Below, in pieces: positions 8,094 through 16,870 of a DNA stretch of 64,000 bases. How positions within the stretch are numbered: position 1 is the stretch's first letter; every line of letters starts with the position of its first letter. The notes beneath the pieces are model-generated. The model did no database searches, was not told the DNA's origin, and was given only the letters and a program-made list of their open reading frames with translations. This stretch comes from Ottowia thiooxydans DSM 14619 (GTDB taxonomy: Bacteria > Pseudomonadota > Gammaproteobacteria > Burkholderiales > Burkholderiaceae_C), in contig NZ_AUGX01000016.1 of NCBI RefSeq assembly GCF_000422885.1, positions 95,354 through 159,353 on the forward strand, in the 5' to 3' direction. A program made the position numbers and the translations under genes.

Positions 8094-8672
8094 ATGGCTG
8101 AACTGAACGTTGCGCGTAGCGAGCTGATCCTCGGGGGGCAGAAAAGCGGGAAATCCCGGCGTGCCGAGGAGCTTGCTGCTGCTTGGCTACGCGCAAGCCC
8201 TACTCATAAGGCGGTGCTCATCGCTACTGCACAAGCGCACGATGAAGAGATGCGTCAACGCATCGCGCGCCATCAGCGGGAGCGGACCGAACGCGTGCCT
8301 GGACTGGTTACCTTGGAAATGCCTGGAGACGTGCATGCAGGCATAGCGGATACAGGCGGCCCAGAGACGATTCGCGTGGTTGATTGCCTGACCTTATGGC
8401 TCACCGGGCTGCTGATGCCTCTTGAGCCTTTGAGTGAGCAGATGATGGCTTCACAAGAAGCCATTGATTGTTTCCTCCGAGCGGTTGAATCCTCTCCTGG
8501 CCCCGTTGTGCTGGTTGGCAATGAAATCGGCTTGGGAGTGATACCTATGGGGCGTGAAGTCAGAGCGTTCGTCGATGCGCTGGGCGTCCTGAATCAGCAA
8601 GTGGCCAAGCGGTGTGAGCGTGTGGTTTTGATGGCGGCCGGATTACCGCTGTATTTGAAAGGTTCACCATGA
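8094..8672 (+). CDS. cobU: Adenosylcobinamide kinase / guanylyltransferase CobU (CobP)
   Basis: Bifunctional cytoplasmic enzyme of 192 residues that phosphorylates adenosylcobinamide and transfers GMP to it, the first steps of nucleotide-loop assembly. The P-loop is GGQKSGKS (14-21), followed by RRAEELA. VVDCLTLWLTGLL and GNEIGLGVIPMGREVRAFVDALGVLNQQVA are the family signatures. I chose the ATG at 8094; a TTG at 8067 in frame adds nine residues without a better ribosome-binding site. The stop overlaps the start of btuF by 4 bp. Confidence 0.92.
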   Translation: MAELNVARSELILGGQKSGKSRRAEELAAAWLRASPTHKAVLIATAQAHDEEMRQRIARHQRERTERVPGLVTLEMPGDVHAGIADTGGPETIRVVDCLTLWLTGLLMPLEPLSEQMMASQEAIDCFLRAVESSPGPVVLVGNEIGLGVIPMGREVRAFVDALGVLNQQVAKRCERVVLMAAGLPLYLKGSP

Positions 8673-9589
8673 TGCGGTGGATGATTTTGGTAAAGGCTCC
8701 TATGCGAGCAGCTCGGGTTTGGCCCTTGATGGCTGCGTTGCTTTCGCTCGCCGTGCTTCCGGCAGCCCATGCTTACCAAGTGATTGATGACCAAGGCACT
8801 GTCATCAATCTGACTGCTCCGCCGCAACGCATCGTAAGCCTGCTTCCATCGCTCACGGAAACCGTTTGTGAACTCGGTGCGTGCGCGCGCCTGGTCGGTG
8901 TTGACCGGTATTCCAATTGGCCGGCTTCAGTACAAAAGCTGCAGCAGGTGGGCGGAGGCCTCGATCCAAACATCGAAGCCATTGTGGCACTCAAGCCCGA
9001 TCTGGTGCTGATGGCCACTTCTTCGCGCGCTGGCGATCGGCTCCGCGCGCTGGGCTTGAAAGTGGCGGCACTGGAACCCAAGACCGGCGCGGACGTGCGC
9101 AGGGTCATAGACAAACTCGGTCAAATACTGCGGGTGCCTGGTGCGGAGCGTGTGATGCAGGCCATTGATGACGGCGTCGCACAGGCGGCGAAGTCGGTGC
9201 CTGAGCCTCTGCGGGGCCAGCGGGTTTATTTTGAGGCGAGTCCTGGTCCACACGCGGCGGGCCCTGGCTCGTTCATTGGCGAGATGCTCAAGGCATTGGG
9301 CATGCGTAATATCATCGAACCCGAACTGGGTCCGTTTCCCAAAATCAATCCCGAATACGTGCTGCGCGCTGATCCCGATCTCATCATGGCAGGCGAGCGC
9401 AGCTCCACTGAACTCGGTAAACGCCCCGGTTGGAAAAATCTGCGCGCGGTGCGGGGGCAGCATATGTGTATCTTTGATGCGGCGCAGGTTGACGCCTTGT
9501 TGCGGCCTGGGCCACGCATGGCCGAGGCAGCGCGCCTCATGGCCAGTTGCGTGATAGAGAAAGGGCCGTCCTTGAAAGTAGCCCGGTGA
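8669..9589 (+). CDS. btuF: Periplasmic cobalamin-binding protein BtuF
   Basis: Solute-binding protein of 306 residues for the B12 ABC importer. An N-terminal signal peptide ends near AHAYQVIDDQG. The binding domain starts PQRIVSLLPSLTETVCELGACARLVGVDRYSNWP, typical of BtuF/FecB-fold (class III) proteins. NIEAIVALKPDLVLM and the GPG-x-FIGEMLKALGMRNI segment also match. Internal starts (8672, 8702) are possible. It couples to cobU upstream and btuC downstream through short overlaps. Confidence 0.9.
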   Translation: MMRWMILVKAPMRAARVWPLMAALLSLAVLPAAHAYQVIDDQGTVINLTAPPQRIVSLLPSLTETVCELGACARLVGVDRYSNWPASVQKLQQVGGGLDPNIEAIVALKPDLVLMATSSRAGDRLRALGLKVAALEPKTGADVRRVIDKLGQILRVPGAERVMQAIDDGVAQAAKSVPEPLRGQRVYFEASPGPHAAGPGSFIGEMLKALGMRNIIEPELGPFPKINPEYVLRADPDLIMAGERSSTELGKRPGWKNLRAVRGQHMCIFDAAQVDALLRPGPRMAEAARLMASCVIEKGPSLKVAR

Positions 9590-10569
9590 ATTCTCGCGCG
9601 GCCTGGTTGGCCTTTTCATTGATGGCGCTCTCAGTCTTGGCACTGGCAGTGGGCGCCGGCATTGGTAGTACCGGCTTCGAGAGCGTGTTGCGCATGCGAG
9701 ATGATCCCGTCGCGTGGCAAATCGTAGGGGAGGTTCGCCTTCCGCGCACGGTGGGCGCGTGGCTGACAGGGGCCTTGTTGGGCTTGGCCGGCGCCGTGGC
9801 ACAAGGCTTGTTTCGCAACCCATTGGCGGATCCGTTCCTGCTTGGCAGCGCATCAGGTGCGATGCTGGCCGTCGCGATTGCGTTGGCACTCATGGGCGGC
9901 GGTACAGACACAGCCTCCTGGGTCGGTAGGTTGGGCCTGACCGGCGCGGCCTTTCTTGGTGCCCTGGGCGGGGTGCTGCTGACCCTTTTGTTGGCGAAAG
10001 GCGCGCAGCACACCATGCGCTTGCTGCTGGCTGGCGTGGTGGTGGGTTATGTGCTTGGCGCCCTGAAGGATCTCGTCACACTGTCGGCGCCGGAGGTGTT
10101 GTCCGCCATGGTGGGCTTTGTGCTCGGGAATACGGCCTTCATAGGTTGGAGCGCCTGTGCGGTGATGGCTGGGGTGTTGCTGCCAGCTATGGGATTAGCG
10201 TGGATGTTGGCCCGTGTGCTTGATGGATTGAGTTTGGGGGAGTCGACTGCGCAAAGCCTGGGGCTGCCACTGGCGCCGATGCGCATTGCCTTGGTGGCGG
10301 TGCTGGCGCTGGCCACGGGCACTGCGGTGGCTCAGGCGGGATTGATTGGGTTTGTAGGACTCGCGGCGCCGCATTTGGTGCGGCCGTTGGCGCGCGTCAC
10401 GCATGGGCCTTTGGTACTGCTCTCCGCCATGATGGGCGGGGTGTTATTGATGCTGGCGGATATCGCTGCGCGAGCCCTTATCTGGCCGCAAGAGTTGCCG
10501 GTGGGCGTGCTCACGGCTGTACTGGGCGGCGGTTACCTGCTGTGGCTCATGTACCGGAGAACGAGGTGA
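9586..10569 (+). CDS. btuC: Cobalamin ABC transporter permease BtuC
   Basis: FecCD-family inner-membrane permease with about ten helices. RLPRTVGAWLTGALLGLAGAVAQGLFRNPLADPFLLGSASGAML is the family hallmark, and LIGFVGLAAPHLVRPL is the cytoplasmic loop that contacts the ATPase. I place the start at the GTG at 9586, which gives a GTGA overlap with btuF and 327 residues. An upstream ATG at 9547 would add 13 residues lying inside the btuF reading frame. btuD follows with the same type of overlap. Confidence 0.9.
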   Translation: MNSRAAWLAFSLMALSVLALAVGAGIGSTGFESVLRMRDDPVAWQIVGEVRLPRTVGAWLTGALLGLAGAVAQGLFRNPLADPFLLGSASGAMLAVAIALALMGGGTDTASWVGRLGLTGAAFLGALGGVLLTLLLAKGAQHTMRLLLAGVVVGYVLGALKDLVTLSAPEVLSAMVGFVLGNTAFIGWSACAVMAGVLLPAMGLAWMLARVLDGLSLGESTAQSLGLPLAPMRIALVAVLALATGTAVAQAGLIGFVGLAAPHLVRPLARVTHGPLVLLSAMMGGVLLMLADIAARALIWPQELPVGVLTAVLGGGYLLWLMYRRTR

Positions 10570-11381
10570 ACATTGTGGCTGCCAACGCTGATTCAGTAGC
10601 CATCTCGGTAAGCTCGGCTGCGACCCGTATCGGCGCTACTCCCATCCTTCACGAGATCGATCTGAGCCTGCCATCCGCCCGGTGGACCAGCATTGTGGGC
10701 CCCAATGGTGCCGGCAAATCCACTCTTTTGCGTGCGATGGCTGGGCTGCTACCTACGGCCGGTCGCGTGCTGCTGCAGGGGCGTCCGCTTGGTGAATGGA
10801 CCGCACGTGCGCGCGCTTGCCAATTGGCTTGGTTAGGGCAAGGTGAGTCGGGCGGAGACGATCTCACCGCCTACGATGTCACTCTGCTTGGCCGCTTGCC
10901 CCACCGCAGTTGGTTGGCGCCAGCGTCGTCAACCGACCATGCTGCGGTGGCGCGTGCGCTGCATGAGACACAGGTCTGGCATCTGCGCGATCGTCGGCTG
11001 GGCGATCTCTCGGGAGGGGAGCGCCAACGTGTACTTCTGGCGCGTGCCTTGGCAGTTGAAGCGCCGGTGTTGCTGATGGACGAGCCTTTGGCTCATCTTG
11101 ATCCGCCGCATCAATCCGATTGGCTTGCTATCGTACGGAGACGGGTGTCCGCTGGCGACACAGTGGTCAGCGTGCTGCACGAGCTTTCCGTGGCGTTGCA
11201 GGCGGACGATCTTCTTATCGTGCGCGATGGCCGTATCGTTCATCACGGCCCTTGCGCAGACCCCACCACTCATGCAGCCCTGCAGGCTGCGTTCGACAAC
11301 CGAATCACCATCCATGCCCTGCAGGGAGGGTGGGTGGCATTGCCGCGCGCGCCGCGGGAAAAGGCTATTCATGCAGATTGA
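10566..11381 (+). CDS. btuD: Cobalamin ABC transporter ATPase BtuD
   Basis: ATPase subunit of the B12 importer, 271 residues from the GTG at 10566, which overlaps the btuC stop by 4 bp and has GGAG 8 bases upstream. Walker A is GPNGAGKST, the signature is LSGGERQRVLLARAL, Walker B is VLLMDEPLAHLDP, and the switch histidine is in VVSVLHELS. The Q-loop is LGQGE. It overlaps the downstream cobO by 11 bp. Confidence 0.9.
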   Translation: MNIVAANADSVAISVSSAATRIGATPILHEIDLSLPSARWTSIVGPNGAGKSTLLRAMAGLLPTAGRVLLQGRPLGEWTARARACQLAWLGQGESGGDDLTAYDVTLLGRLPHRSWLAPASSTDHAAVARALHETQVWHLRDRRLGDLSGGERQRVLLARALAVEAPVLLMDEPLAHLDPPHQSDWLAIVRRRVSAGDTVVSVLHELSVALQADDLLIVRDGRIVHHGPCADPTTHAALQAAFDNRITIHALQGGWVALPRAPREKAIHAD

Positions 11382-11952
11382 AACTCCCCCTACCGAGAAA
11401 CGTTACGACAAACCCGCCGGAGAACGGCGAGGCCTGATCATTGTGAATACAGGTGATGGCAAGGGCAAGAGCACGGCTGCCTTTGGCCTCGCGCTGCGCG
11501 CCTTTGGGCGGCAACACGTGCATGGCAAGCAAGTGGTGATTTTTCAGTTCATGAAAGTGCCTTCTGCTCGCTTCGGCGAACACCGCATGTTTGAGCAAAT
11601 CGGCCTGCGCATTGAAGGGCTGGGCGATGGCTTTTCCTGGAAGAGCAAAGACCTTGAGCACTCAGCTCAGCTGGCTCGTGATGGCTGGGAAAAGGCCAAG
11701 GCGGCTATCCTCGGTGGCGAGCATTTCCTGGTGGTGCTCGACGAAATCACCTATCCGCTCATCTACGGCTGGTTGCCCTTGGATGACGTGTTGAAAACCC
11801 TCAAGGAACGGCCTGCCGACGTGCACGTGTGCTTAACCGGCCGGCGCTGTCCACCGGAGCTGATTGAGTTAGCTGACACCGTCACCGAAATGACGCTCAT
11901 CAAGCACGCGTTCAAGGCCGGAGTGCCGGCGCAGCGGGGAATTGAGGATTGA
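11371..11952 (+). CDS. cobO: Cob(I)yrinic acid a,c-diamide adenosyltransferase CobO (BtuR)
   Basis: Corrinoid adenosyltransferase of 193 residues that attaches the 5'-deoxyadenosyl group from ATP to reduced corrinoids. GLIIVNTGDGKGKSTAAFGLALRAFG is the P-loop segment of the CobA/CobO/BtuR family. VVLDEITYPLIYGWL and CLTGRRCPPELIELADTVTEM are further signatures. I chose the ATG at 11371. The same frame stays open upstream to 11098, but that stretch lies within btuD in another frame and is not coding. Confidence 0.92.
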   Translation: MQIETPPTEKRYDKPAGERRGLIIVNTGDGKGKSTAAFGLALRAFGRQHVHGKQVVIFQFMKVPSARFGEHRMFEQIGLRIEGLGDGFSWKSKDLEHSAQLARDGWEKAKAAILGGEHFLVVLDEITYPLIYGWLPLDDVLKTLKERPADVHVCLTGRRCPPELIELADTVTEMTLIKHAFKAGVPAQRGIED

Positions 11953-12034
11953 GTATTCAGTATTGAGGATTTTTGGTTTCCGGGTGTGAGTGGAATTCGA
12001 TGGACAATCCCCTCAAATTTCTCGATAGAACGAT

Positions 12035-12577
12035 ATGTCCGACCATACCCTGCATACCTATCCCACCCCGGTGGGCGAAATGATCGCTGTGTTTTCGCCT
12101 CGGGGGTTGCGCATGCTCGAATTCATAGGGCAGCCACGCGTCGACCGCGAGATGGCTCAGGTGGAGGCTGCGGCCGGCGGGCCGGCAGTGGCAGGCCAGA
12201 ACTCGCTCACCGAACAATTGGGTCGTGAACTCGCCGAATACTTCGCCGGTGCGCGGCGTGTTTTCGATGTGCCTCTGGATTTACTGGGCACACCATTTCA
12301 GATGCGCGTTTGGAAGGCCTTGCTGGAGATCCCGTACGGCGAAACCTGGAGCTACGGTCAGGAAGCCCGGCACATTGGCAGCCCCACGGCGAGCCGAGCC
12401 GTGGCTGCCGCCAATGGGCAGAACAAGGTATCAATCGTCGTGCCCTGCCATCGTGTGATCGGTAGCAACGGCACACTCACGGGGTATGGCGGAGGCCTGC
12501 CGCGCAAGCAATTTCTGCTCGCGCTGGAGGAGGGCGCTGCGCAACCCCAAGGCAAGCTTTGGAGCATCCCTGAGTGA
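12035..12577 (+). CDS. ogt: Methylated-DNA--protein-cysteine methyltransferase
   Basis: DNA repair suicide enzyme of 180 residues that removes O6-methylguanine. The acceptor motif is IVVPCHRVIGSNG, followed by LTGYGGGLPRKQFLLALE. The wing/helix FQMRVWKALLEIPYGETWSYGQEA is typical. It interrupts the cobalamin genes, 82 bp after cobO and with a 4-bp overlap with cbiB. It has no role in B12 synthesis, so it is either a hitch-hiker or co-regulated by chance. The first ~45 residues are less conserved than the catalytic domain. Confidence 0.93.
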   Translation: MSDHTLHTYPTPVGEMIAVFSPRGLRMLEFIGQPRVDREMAQVEAAAGGPAVAGQNSLTEQLGRELAEYFAGARRVFDVPLDLLGTPFQMRVWKALLEIPYGETWSYGQEARHIGSPTASRAVAAANGQNKVSIVVPCHRVIGSNGTLTGYGGGLPRKQFLLALEEGAAQPQGKLWSIPE

Positions 12578-13572
12578 CGGGGGTGCTTTGGCCATGGTGG
12601 GGGGAATTCTCTGGTACCACGCAGACCAATGTGCTGCTGCTGGCTTGTGCGCCTGCTTTCGCGATCGCCATTGATCGACTGTTGGGCGAACCACCTGTGC
12701 GTTGGCATCCAGTGGTTTGGATGGGGCGTTGGCTGGGGTGGGCTGGCACCCGGCTAGCACCAACCGAAGATGAATCCGCGTTGTGCCACCCACTGCGTAT
12801 TTTCTGGTTGGCTGCCTTGTCGTGGTGCGCCGCGGCGGCTGCTATTTTCTCGCTCAGTTGGCTGATTCAGTCGTGGGTGCTGACTCAGCCTTCCTGGTTG
12901 GCCGCTTTGGCGCTGGGTTTGTTGCTGAAGCCGCTTCTTTCATGGGCAATGCTTCATGATGAAGTGCTGTCAGTAGAGCGAGCTTTGGCGGAGTCACTTG
13001 AAGCCGGCCGTCTGCAACTAAGCCGCCTGGTCAGCCGCGATGTTGAGGCGTTATCTGCCGAGGAGGTCCGTGAAAGTGCTATTGAATCGCTGGCCGAGAA
13101 CCTCAACGATTCCGTAGTAGCCCCCTTATTTTGGTTTGTCTTGCTGGGCCTGCCAGGGGCAGCCCTTTTTCGATTCGCTAACACGGCAGATGCCATGTGG
13201 GGCTACAAAGGCATCCGAAATGGGCGTGATTGGCAGTGGGCAGGTAAGTGGGCAGCGCGTGCTGACGATGTGTTGGGATGGATTCCTGCGCGCATCACGG
13301 CGCTGCTCATTGGCCTGTGGGGCGGGCTGCGTGGCTGGCATCGTTTGCCCTCTCAGGCTGGCCGCACCTCTTCACCAAACGGTGGCTGGCCCATGGCTGC
13401 CATGGCACTCGCGTTGGGCACGCGGTTGTGCAAGCCGGGTGTGTATGCGCTGAATGAGACTGCTCGGGCGCCTCAACCCTTGGACACCTTGCGCGCATGC
13501 GCGATCGGCTCACGTACCGTTTTGGCCGCTGCCCTGATGAGCTGCGGTGCTCTCCTGGTGGCATTGGCATGA
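12574..13572 (+). CDS. cbiB: Adenosylcobinamide-phosphate synthase CbiB (CobD)
   Basis: Integral membrane enzyme of 332 residues that joins aminopropanol phosphate (or its equivalent) to adenosylcobyric acid. AIDRLLGEPPVRWHPVVWMGRW and ESLAENLNDSVVAPLFWFVLLGLPGAALFRFANTADAMWGYK are diagnostic. Several hydrophobic helices are visible. The likely GTG at 12574 overlaps the ogt stop; this adds a poorly conserved N-terminal segment of about 16 residues, so a later start is possible. It overlaps the next gene by 4 bp. Confidence 0.9.
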   Translation: MTGVLWPWWGEFSGTTQTNVLLLACAPAFAIAIDRLLGEPPVRWHPVVWMGRWLGWAGTRLAPTEDESALCHPLRIFWLAALSWCAAAAAIFSLSWLIQSWVLTQPSWLAALALGLLLKPLLSWAMLHDEVLSVERALAESLEAGRLQLSRLVSRDVEALSAEEVRESAIESLAENLNDSVVAPLFWFVLLGLPGAALFRFANTADAMWGYKGIRNGRDWQWAGKWAARADDVLGWIPARITALLIGLWGGLRGWHRLPSQAGRTSSPNGGWPMAAMALALGTRLCKPGVYALNETARAPQPLDTLRACAIGSRTVLAAALMSCGALLVALA

Positions 13573-14630
13573 GTGCATTGGGATCTCTTACGGAGACGCT
13601 TGATGTAGGCGTCACTCATGGCGGGCCGGACATGATGGGTGTGCCACCGCACGACCTTTCTTCCAATTCCAACGCCTGTGGCCCTTACCCTCCTGCCGCA
13701 CAGAGCCTGCGGGAGGCCGATGCGCGGCATTACCCAGATCCTTCCTACACTGAGCTCATCGTTCAGTTGGCCACATGGCACGGCGTGGCGCCCTCGCGTA
13801 TCGTGCTCGGAGGCAGCGGCAGCGAGTTGATCCAGCGTCTCAGCGTGGCAGTGGCCATCCATGCATCGGCATCCGGTCAAGTTGCCTCGGTCTGGGTGCC
13901 CGTGCATGCGTACGGGGACTATGCCCACGCCGCCAATGCCGCGGGGCTACGGCGCGTTCCCGGTTCTGAACAAGCCACCCTGATCTGGGCCTGCGATCCT
14001 TCCAGCCCCTTGGGCCTGGCGCACGAGAATCTTGCTCAGCAAGTGGCCACCCTGCAAGCTACTCAGACCATGGTGCTGGACCAAGCCTACGCGCCATTGC
14101 GCCTTAGTGGGGCGTTGGCGCTGGATGAATCGGGGCTGGATAGGGTCTGGCGACTCATTACACCTAACAAAGCGCTGGGATTGACGGGGGTGCGGGCGGC
14201 ATACGCCATTGCTCCACGCCACGAGAGCGCGCTGCTTGCACGGGTTCGAGCCTTGGCTCCGTCATGGCCAATCGGTGCCCACGGCGTGGCGCTGCTGCAA
14301 TGCTGGGCTACCGTGGATGCTGATCAATGGCTGGCTGAATGCCGCAAAACACTTCAGATCTGGAAAGCGCGCCAGATTAGGCTGCTTAGCGCGTCTGGTT
14401 GGAGCGTGGCTCCCAGTGACGCCAATTTTTTTGTGATCGCTCGCGGGCATGAAGCGCGGGCTGAAGGTGAGTTCGATATGAAGACATCTCTTGAAGCCCT
14501 GCGCCTGCGAGGGATCAAGTTGCGCGACTGTGCCAGCTTCGGTTTGCCCGGTCGCGCGCGGATGGCGGTAACCAGCCCTGCAGTGCAAGATGAACTGATG
14601 CGCGCACTGAGCGAAGAGGGCAGAGCATGA
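13569..14630 (+). CDS. cobC: Threonine-phosphate decarboxylase-like aminotransferase (CobC/CobD family)
   Basis: PLP-dependent fold-type I protein of 353 residues. In this family it makes (R)-1-amino-2-propanol phosphate from threonine phosphate for the nucleotide loop. It begins after an ATGA overlap with cbiB; the frame is open upstream to 13497, but only inside cbiB. VLGGSGSELIQRL binds the cofactor phosphate region, and the Schiff-base lysine is in LITPNKALGLTGVR. ACGPYP-x-RHYPDPSYTEL resembles the N-terminal substrate segment of HisC/CobD. Position between cbiB and cobQ supports the cobalamin role over HisC. Confidence 0.85.
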   Translation: MSALGSLTETLDVGVTHGGPDMMGVPPHDLSSNSNACGPYPPAAQSLREADARHYPDPSYTELIVQLATWHGVAPSRIVLGGSGSELIQRLSVAVAIHASASGQVASVWVPVHAYGDYAHAANAAGLRRVPGSEQATLIWACDPSSPLGLAHENLAQQVATLQATQTMVLDQAYAPLRLSGALALDESGLDRVWRLITPNKALGLTGVRAAYAIAPRHESALLARVRALAPSWPIGAHGVALLQCWATVDADQWLAECRKTLQIWKARQIRLLSASGWSVAPSDANFFVIARGHEARAEGEFDMKTSLEALRLRGIKLRDCASFGLPGRARMAVTSPAVQDELMRALSEEGRA

Positions 14631-16216
14631 CCGCCCGATGCGTCATGGTGCTGGGCACCAGCAGCGGAGCCGGCAAAAGCTGGATTACCACTGCGCTTTG
14701 CCGTTATTACGCCAACAAAGGCCTGAAGGTAGCCCCTTTCAAGGCGCAGAACATGAGCAACAACGCCAGGGTGGTTGCCAGTGTCGTCTCAACTACTCCT
14801 GACACGCCAGGTGGGGAGAAATGGCAGAAACAAGCGATGCCCGAAGCGGGCGAAATCGGTTCTGCTCAGTACTTTCAGGCATTGGCTGCAAAAGCTGAGC
14901 CCGAGGTGCGTATGAACCCCTTGCTGCTCAAGCCTGAAGCAGACACGCACAGCCAAGTGGTCCTGCTGGGGCAGGTGAGCCCTGAGTTGACCGCGCTGCC
15001 TTGGAGAGGTCGAAGCGAGCGCGTCTGGCCTCAGATCGCTGCGGCTCTGGATGCCTTGCGCGCTGAAAACGATGTGGTGGTCATAGAAGGCGCGGGTTCG
15101 CCGGCTGAAATTAATTTGATGGCCAATGACGTGGTCAACCTTCGCGTGGCCCGCCATGCTGATGCGCGTTGTCTTCTGGTGACCGATATCGATCGCGGTG
15201 GCGCCTTTGCTCATCTCTACGGTACTTGGGCGCTCTTGCCCGAAGAAGACCGTGCACGTATCAACGGCTTTGTGCTCAACAAGTTCCGCGGTGATGCGGC
15301 GCTGCTCGCACCGGCGCCAGAACAGATAAGGGAATTGACTGGCGTGCCTGTGGTGGCTGTGGTGCCTATGCGTTTTGGCCACGGTTTGCCGGAAGAAGAC
15401 GGCTTGTTTGACGAGCGCGCCATAAGTGGCCCGTCTCTCGTAGAGGAGAAAAAGAGTGGGGTCACGGGGGCTTCGTCTCCTGCTCAAGGAGAAGACACCG
15501 CCAAGCTTCGCCCCCGCCACATTGCCATCATCGCCTACCCGCGTATCAGCAACCTGGATGAGTTTCAGCCCCTGAAGAACGTTCCCGGGTTGCATGTTTC
15601 CTGGGTTCGCACGCCGTCCCAGATTCAGGGCGCTGACACCCTTATCTTGCCAGGCAGCAAATCCACCGCGTCTGACCTGGCCTGGTTGCGTGAGCAGGGG
15701 CTGGACGCCGCCATTGCTGAGCACGCCGCGCGTGGCGGAAGGGTGCTGGGTATTTGCGGTGGCCTGCAGATGCTGGGTGAGGCTTTGATTGATGTCTACG
15801 GTATAGAAAGCCAAGGAAACGCGCCCGGTCTCGGGCTGCTTCCGTTGGTAACCTCGTTCGAGCCGCAGAAGACAGTGCGCCGTACTCGTGTTCGCTTTGA
15901 TGAGTTGAAGGGGCCGTGGGCAGCTCTTTCATCGATCGAAGCAGCCGGCTACGAAATTCACAGCGGCCAGACTGCTCAGCATCCTGCGATGGCGGCGAAA
16001 GGCGATGTGGCGCGCGAGATTGCTGCAGGACTTGGGTGGCAGAACGTGGCTGGCAATGTGCTGGGTGTTTATGTGCATGGCCTCTTCGAGGATGAGGCGG
16101 TACTGCGTGCGCTCTTTGGGGCGCAGGTCTTGTCGCTGGAGGATGTGTTTGAGCGGTTAGCTGCCGGTATCGAGGCAGACTTTGCTCCAGGGGTGTTGGA
16201 CGCCTTGATTGCGTGA
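14627..16216 (+). CDS. cobQ: Cobyric acid synthase CobQ (CbiP)
   Basis: Glutamine-dependent amidotransferase of 529 residues that amidates four side chains of adenosylcobyrinic acid a,c-diamide. The N-terminal dethiobiotin-synthetase-like domain starts VLGTSSGAGKSW and AQNMSNNARV. VVIEGAGSPAEINL and TDIDRGGAFAHLYGTW follow. The C-terminal glutaminase domain has LPGSKSTASDLAWL, the nucleophile motif GRVLGICGGLQMLGE and a late histidine in GVYVHGLFED. An insert of about 25 residues (EEKKSGVTGASSPAQGED) separates the domains. It is the last gene of the B12 operon. Confidence 0.93.
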   Translation: MTARCVMVLGTSSGAGKSWITTALCRYYANKGLKVAPFKAQNMSNNARVVASVVSTTPDTPGGEKWQKQAMPEAGEIGSAQYFQALAAKAEPEVRMNPLLLKPEADTHSQVVLLGQVSPELTALPWRGRSERVWPQIAAALDALRAENDVVVIEGAGSPAEINLMANDVVNLRVARHADARCLLVTDIDRGGAFAHLYGTWALLPEEDRARINGFVLNKFRGDAALLAPAPEQIRELTGVPVVAVVPMRFGHGLPEEDGLFDERAISGPSLVEEKKSGVTGASSPAQGEDTAKLRPRHIAIIAYPRISNLDEFQPLKNVPGLHVSWVRTPSQIQGADTLILPGSKSTASDLAWLREQGLDAAIAEHAARGGRVLGICGGLQMLGEALIDVYGIESQGNAPGLGLLPLVTSFEPQKTVRRTRVRFDELKGPWAALSSIEAAGYEIHSGQTAQHPAMAAKGDVAREIAAGLGWQNVAGNVLGVYVHGLFEDEAVLRALFGAQVLSLEDVFERLAAGIEADFAPGVLDALIA

Positions 16217-16232
16217 AGGCTTAGCTCCCTTC

Positions 16233-16334
16233 CTCCCTCTCCCTCTGGGAGAGACTGATGCAGGCGCGCCTGCGGACTTGAGCCCCAGAACCAGAGGCTG
16301 TGAGCTGGTTTTACTCCCTCTCCCTCTGGGAGAG
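16233..16334. repeat. 21-bp direct repeat with internal hairpin
   Basis: CTCCCTCTCCCTCTGGGAGA plus one base occurs at 16233-16253 and 16314-16334. Each copy folds by CTCTCCC/GGGAGAG. Such segments are frequent intergenic repeats in Burkholderiales and could help end the cob operon. Confidence 0.55.
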
Positions 16335-16544
16335 GGCGGGGGTGAGGGCAAGCGGCGGTTGATTTAGCGCTGCCGTTGTAAATTACCTTCTGCTCTTCTC
16401 TTTAGGTCGGAGGCCGGGATTGCGCCCGGCTGCGCAGTCCCTTTCTTTGCTCGCACCCGGAGCGCCGGCCGAAAGCAACGAACCAAAGAAATGCGACCCC
16501 AAGTCCGTGTCCCTGCGCTGCGCTCCGGGCACCCTGCGGTGCTC

Positions 16545-16694
16545 GGTCAAGGGGCCGGCCATCCGGGGGCGGTGCGGCAGAACTCGCTGCGTTCGCTTCG
16601 CTCTCGACGTTCAAACAGCTGCCGCAAGCTAGTTCACGAAGCAAGAGCATCTTTCAGTGCTCTTGCTCGCCCCCGGATGGCCGGCCCCTTGACC
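16545..16694. repeat. Large inverted-repeat element (27-bp perfect arms)
   Basis: Arms at 16545-16571 and 16668-16694 are exact complements. The intervening 96 bases contain a second hairpin (CAAGAGCA/TGCTCTTG, about 16642-16666). The stretch 16335-16870 has no credible gene; short open frames there are compositional. It resembles interspersed intergenic palindromes and no transposase is present. Confidence 0.65.
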
Positions 16695-16870
16695 TGCGCT
16701 CCTCAGCACGGCCAAAAGGGGTGGGGAACCTGATTCGGGCCATTGCTGCGCTCGGCCTTCGTGTAGTTAACCTTTCCCTTGCTGGGAAAGATAAGTTCAA
16801 GACTCGGCAGCAGTCGTCGGGTTGCTCTAGACACGCCTTGAGGGATTGTTCCAAGAACGAAAACACGTTC

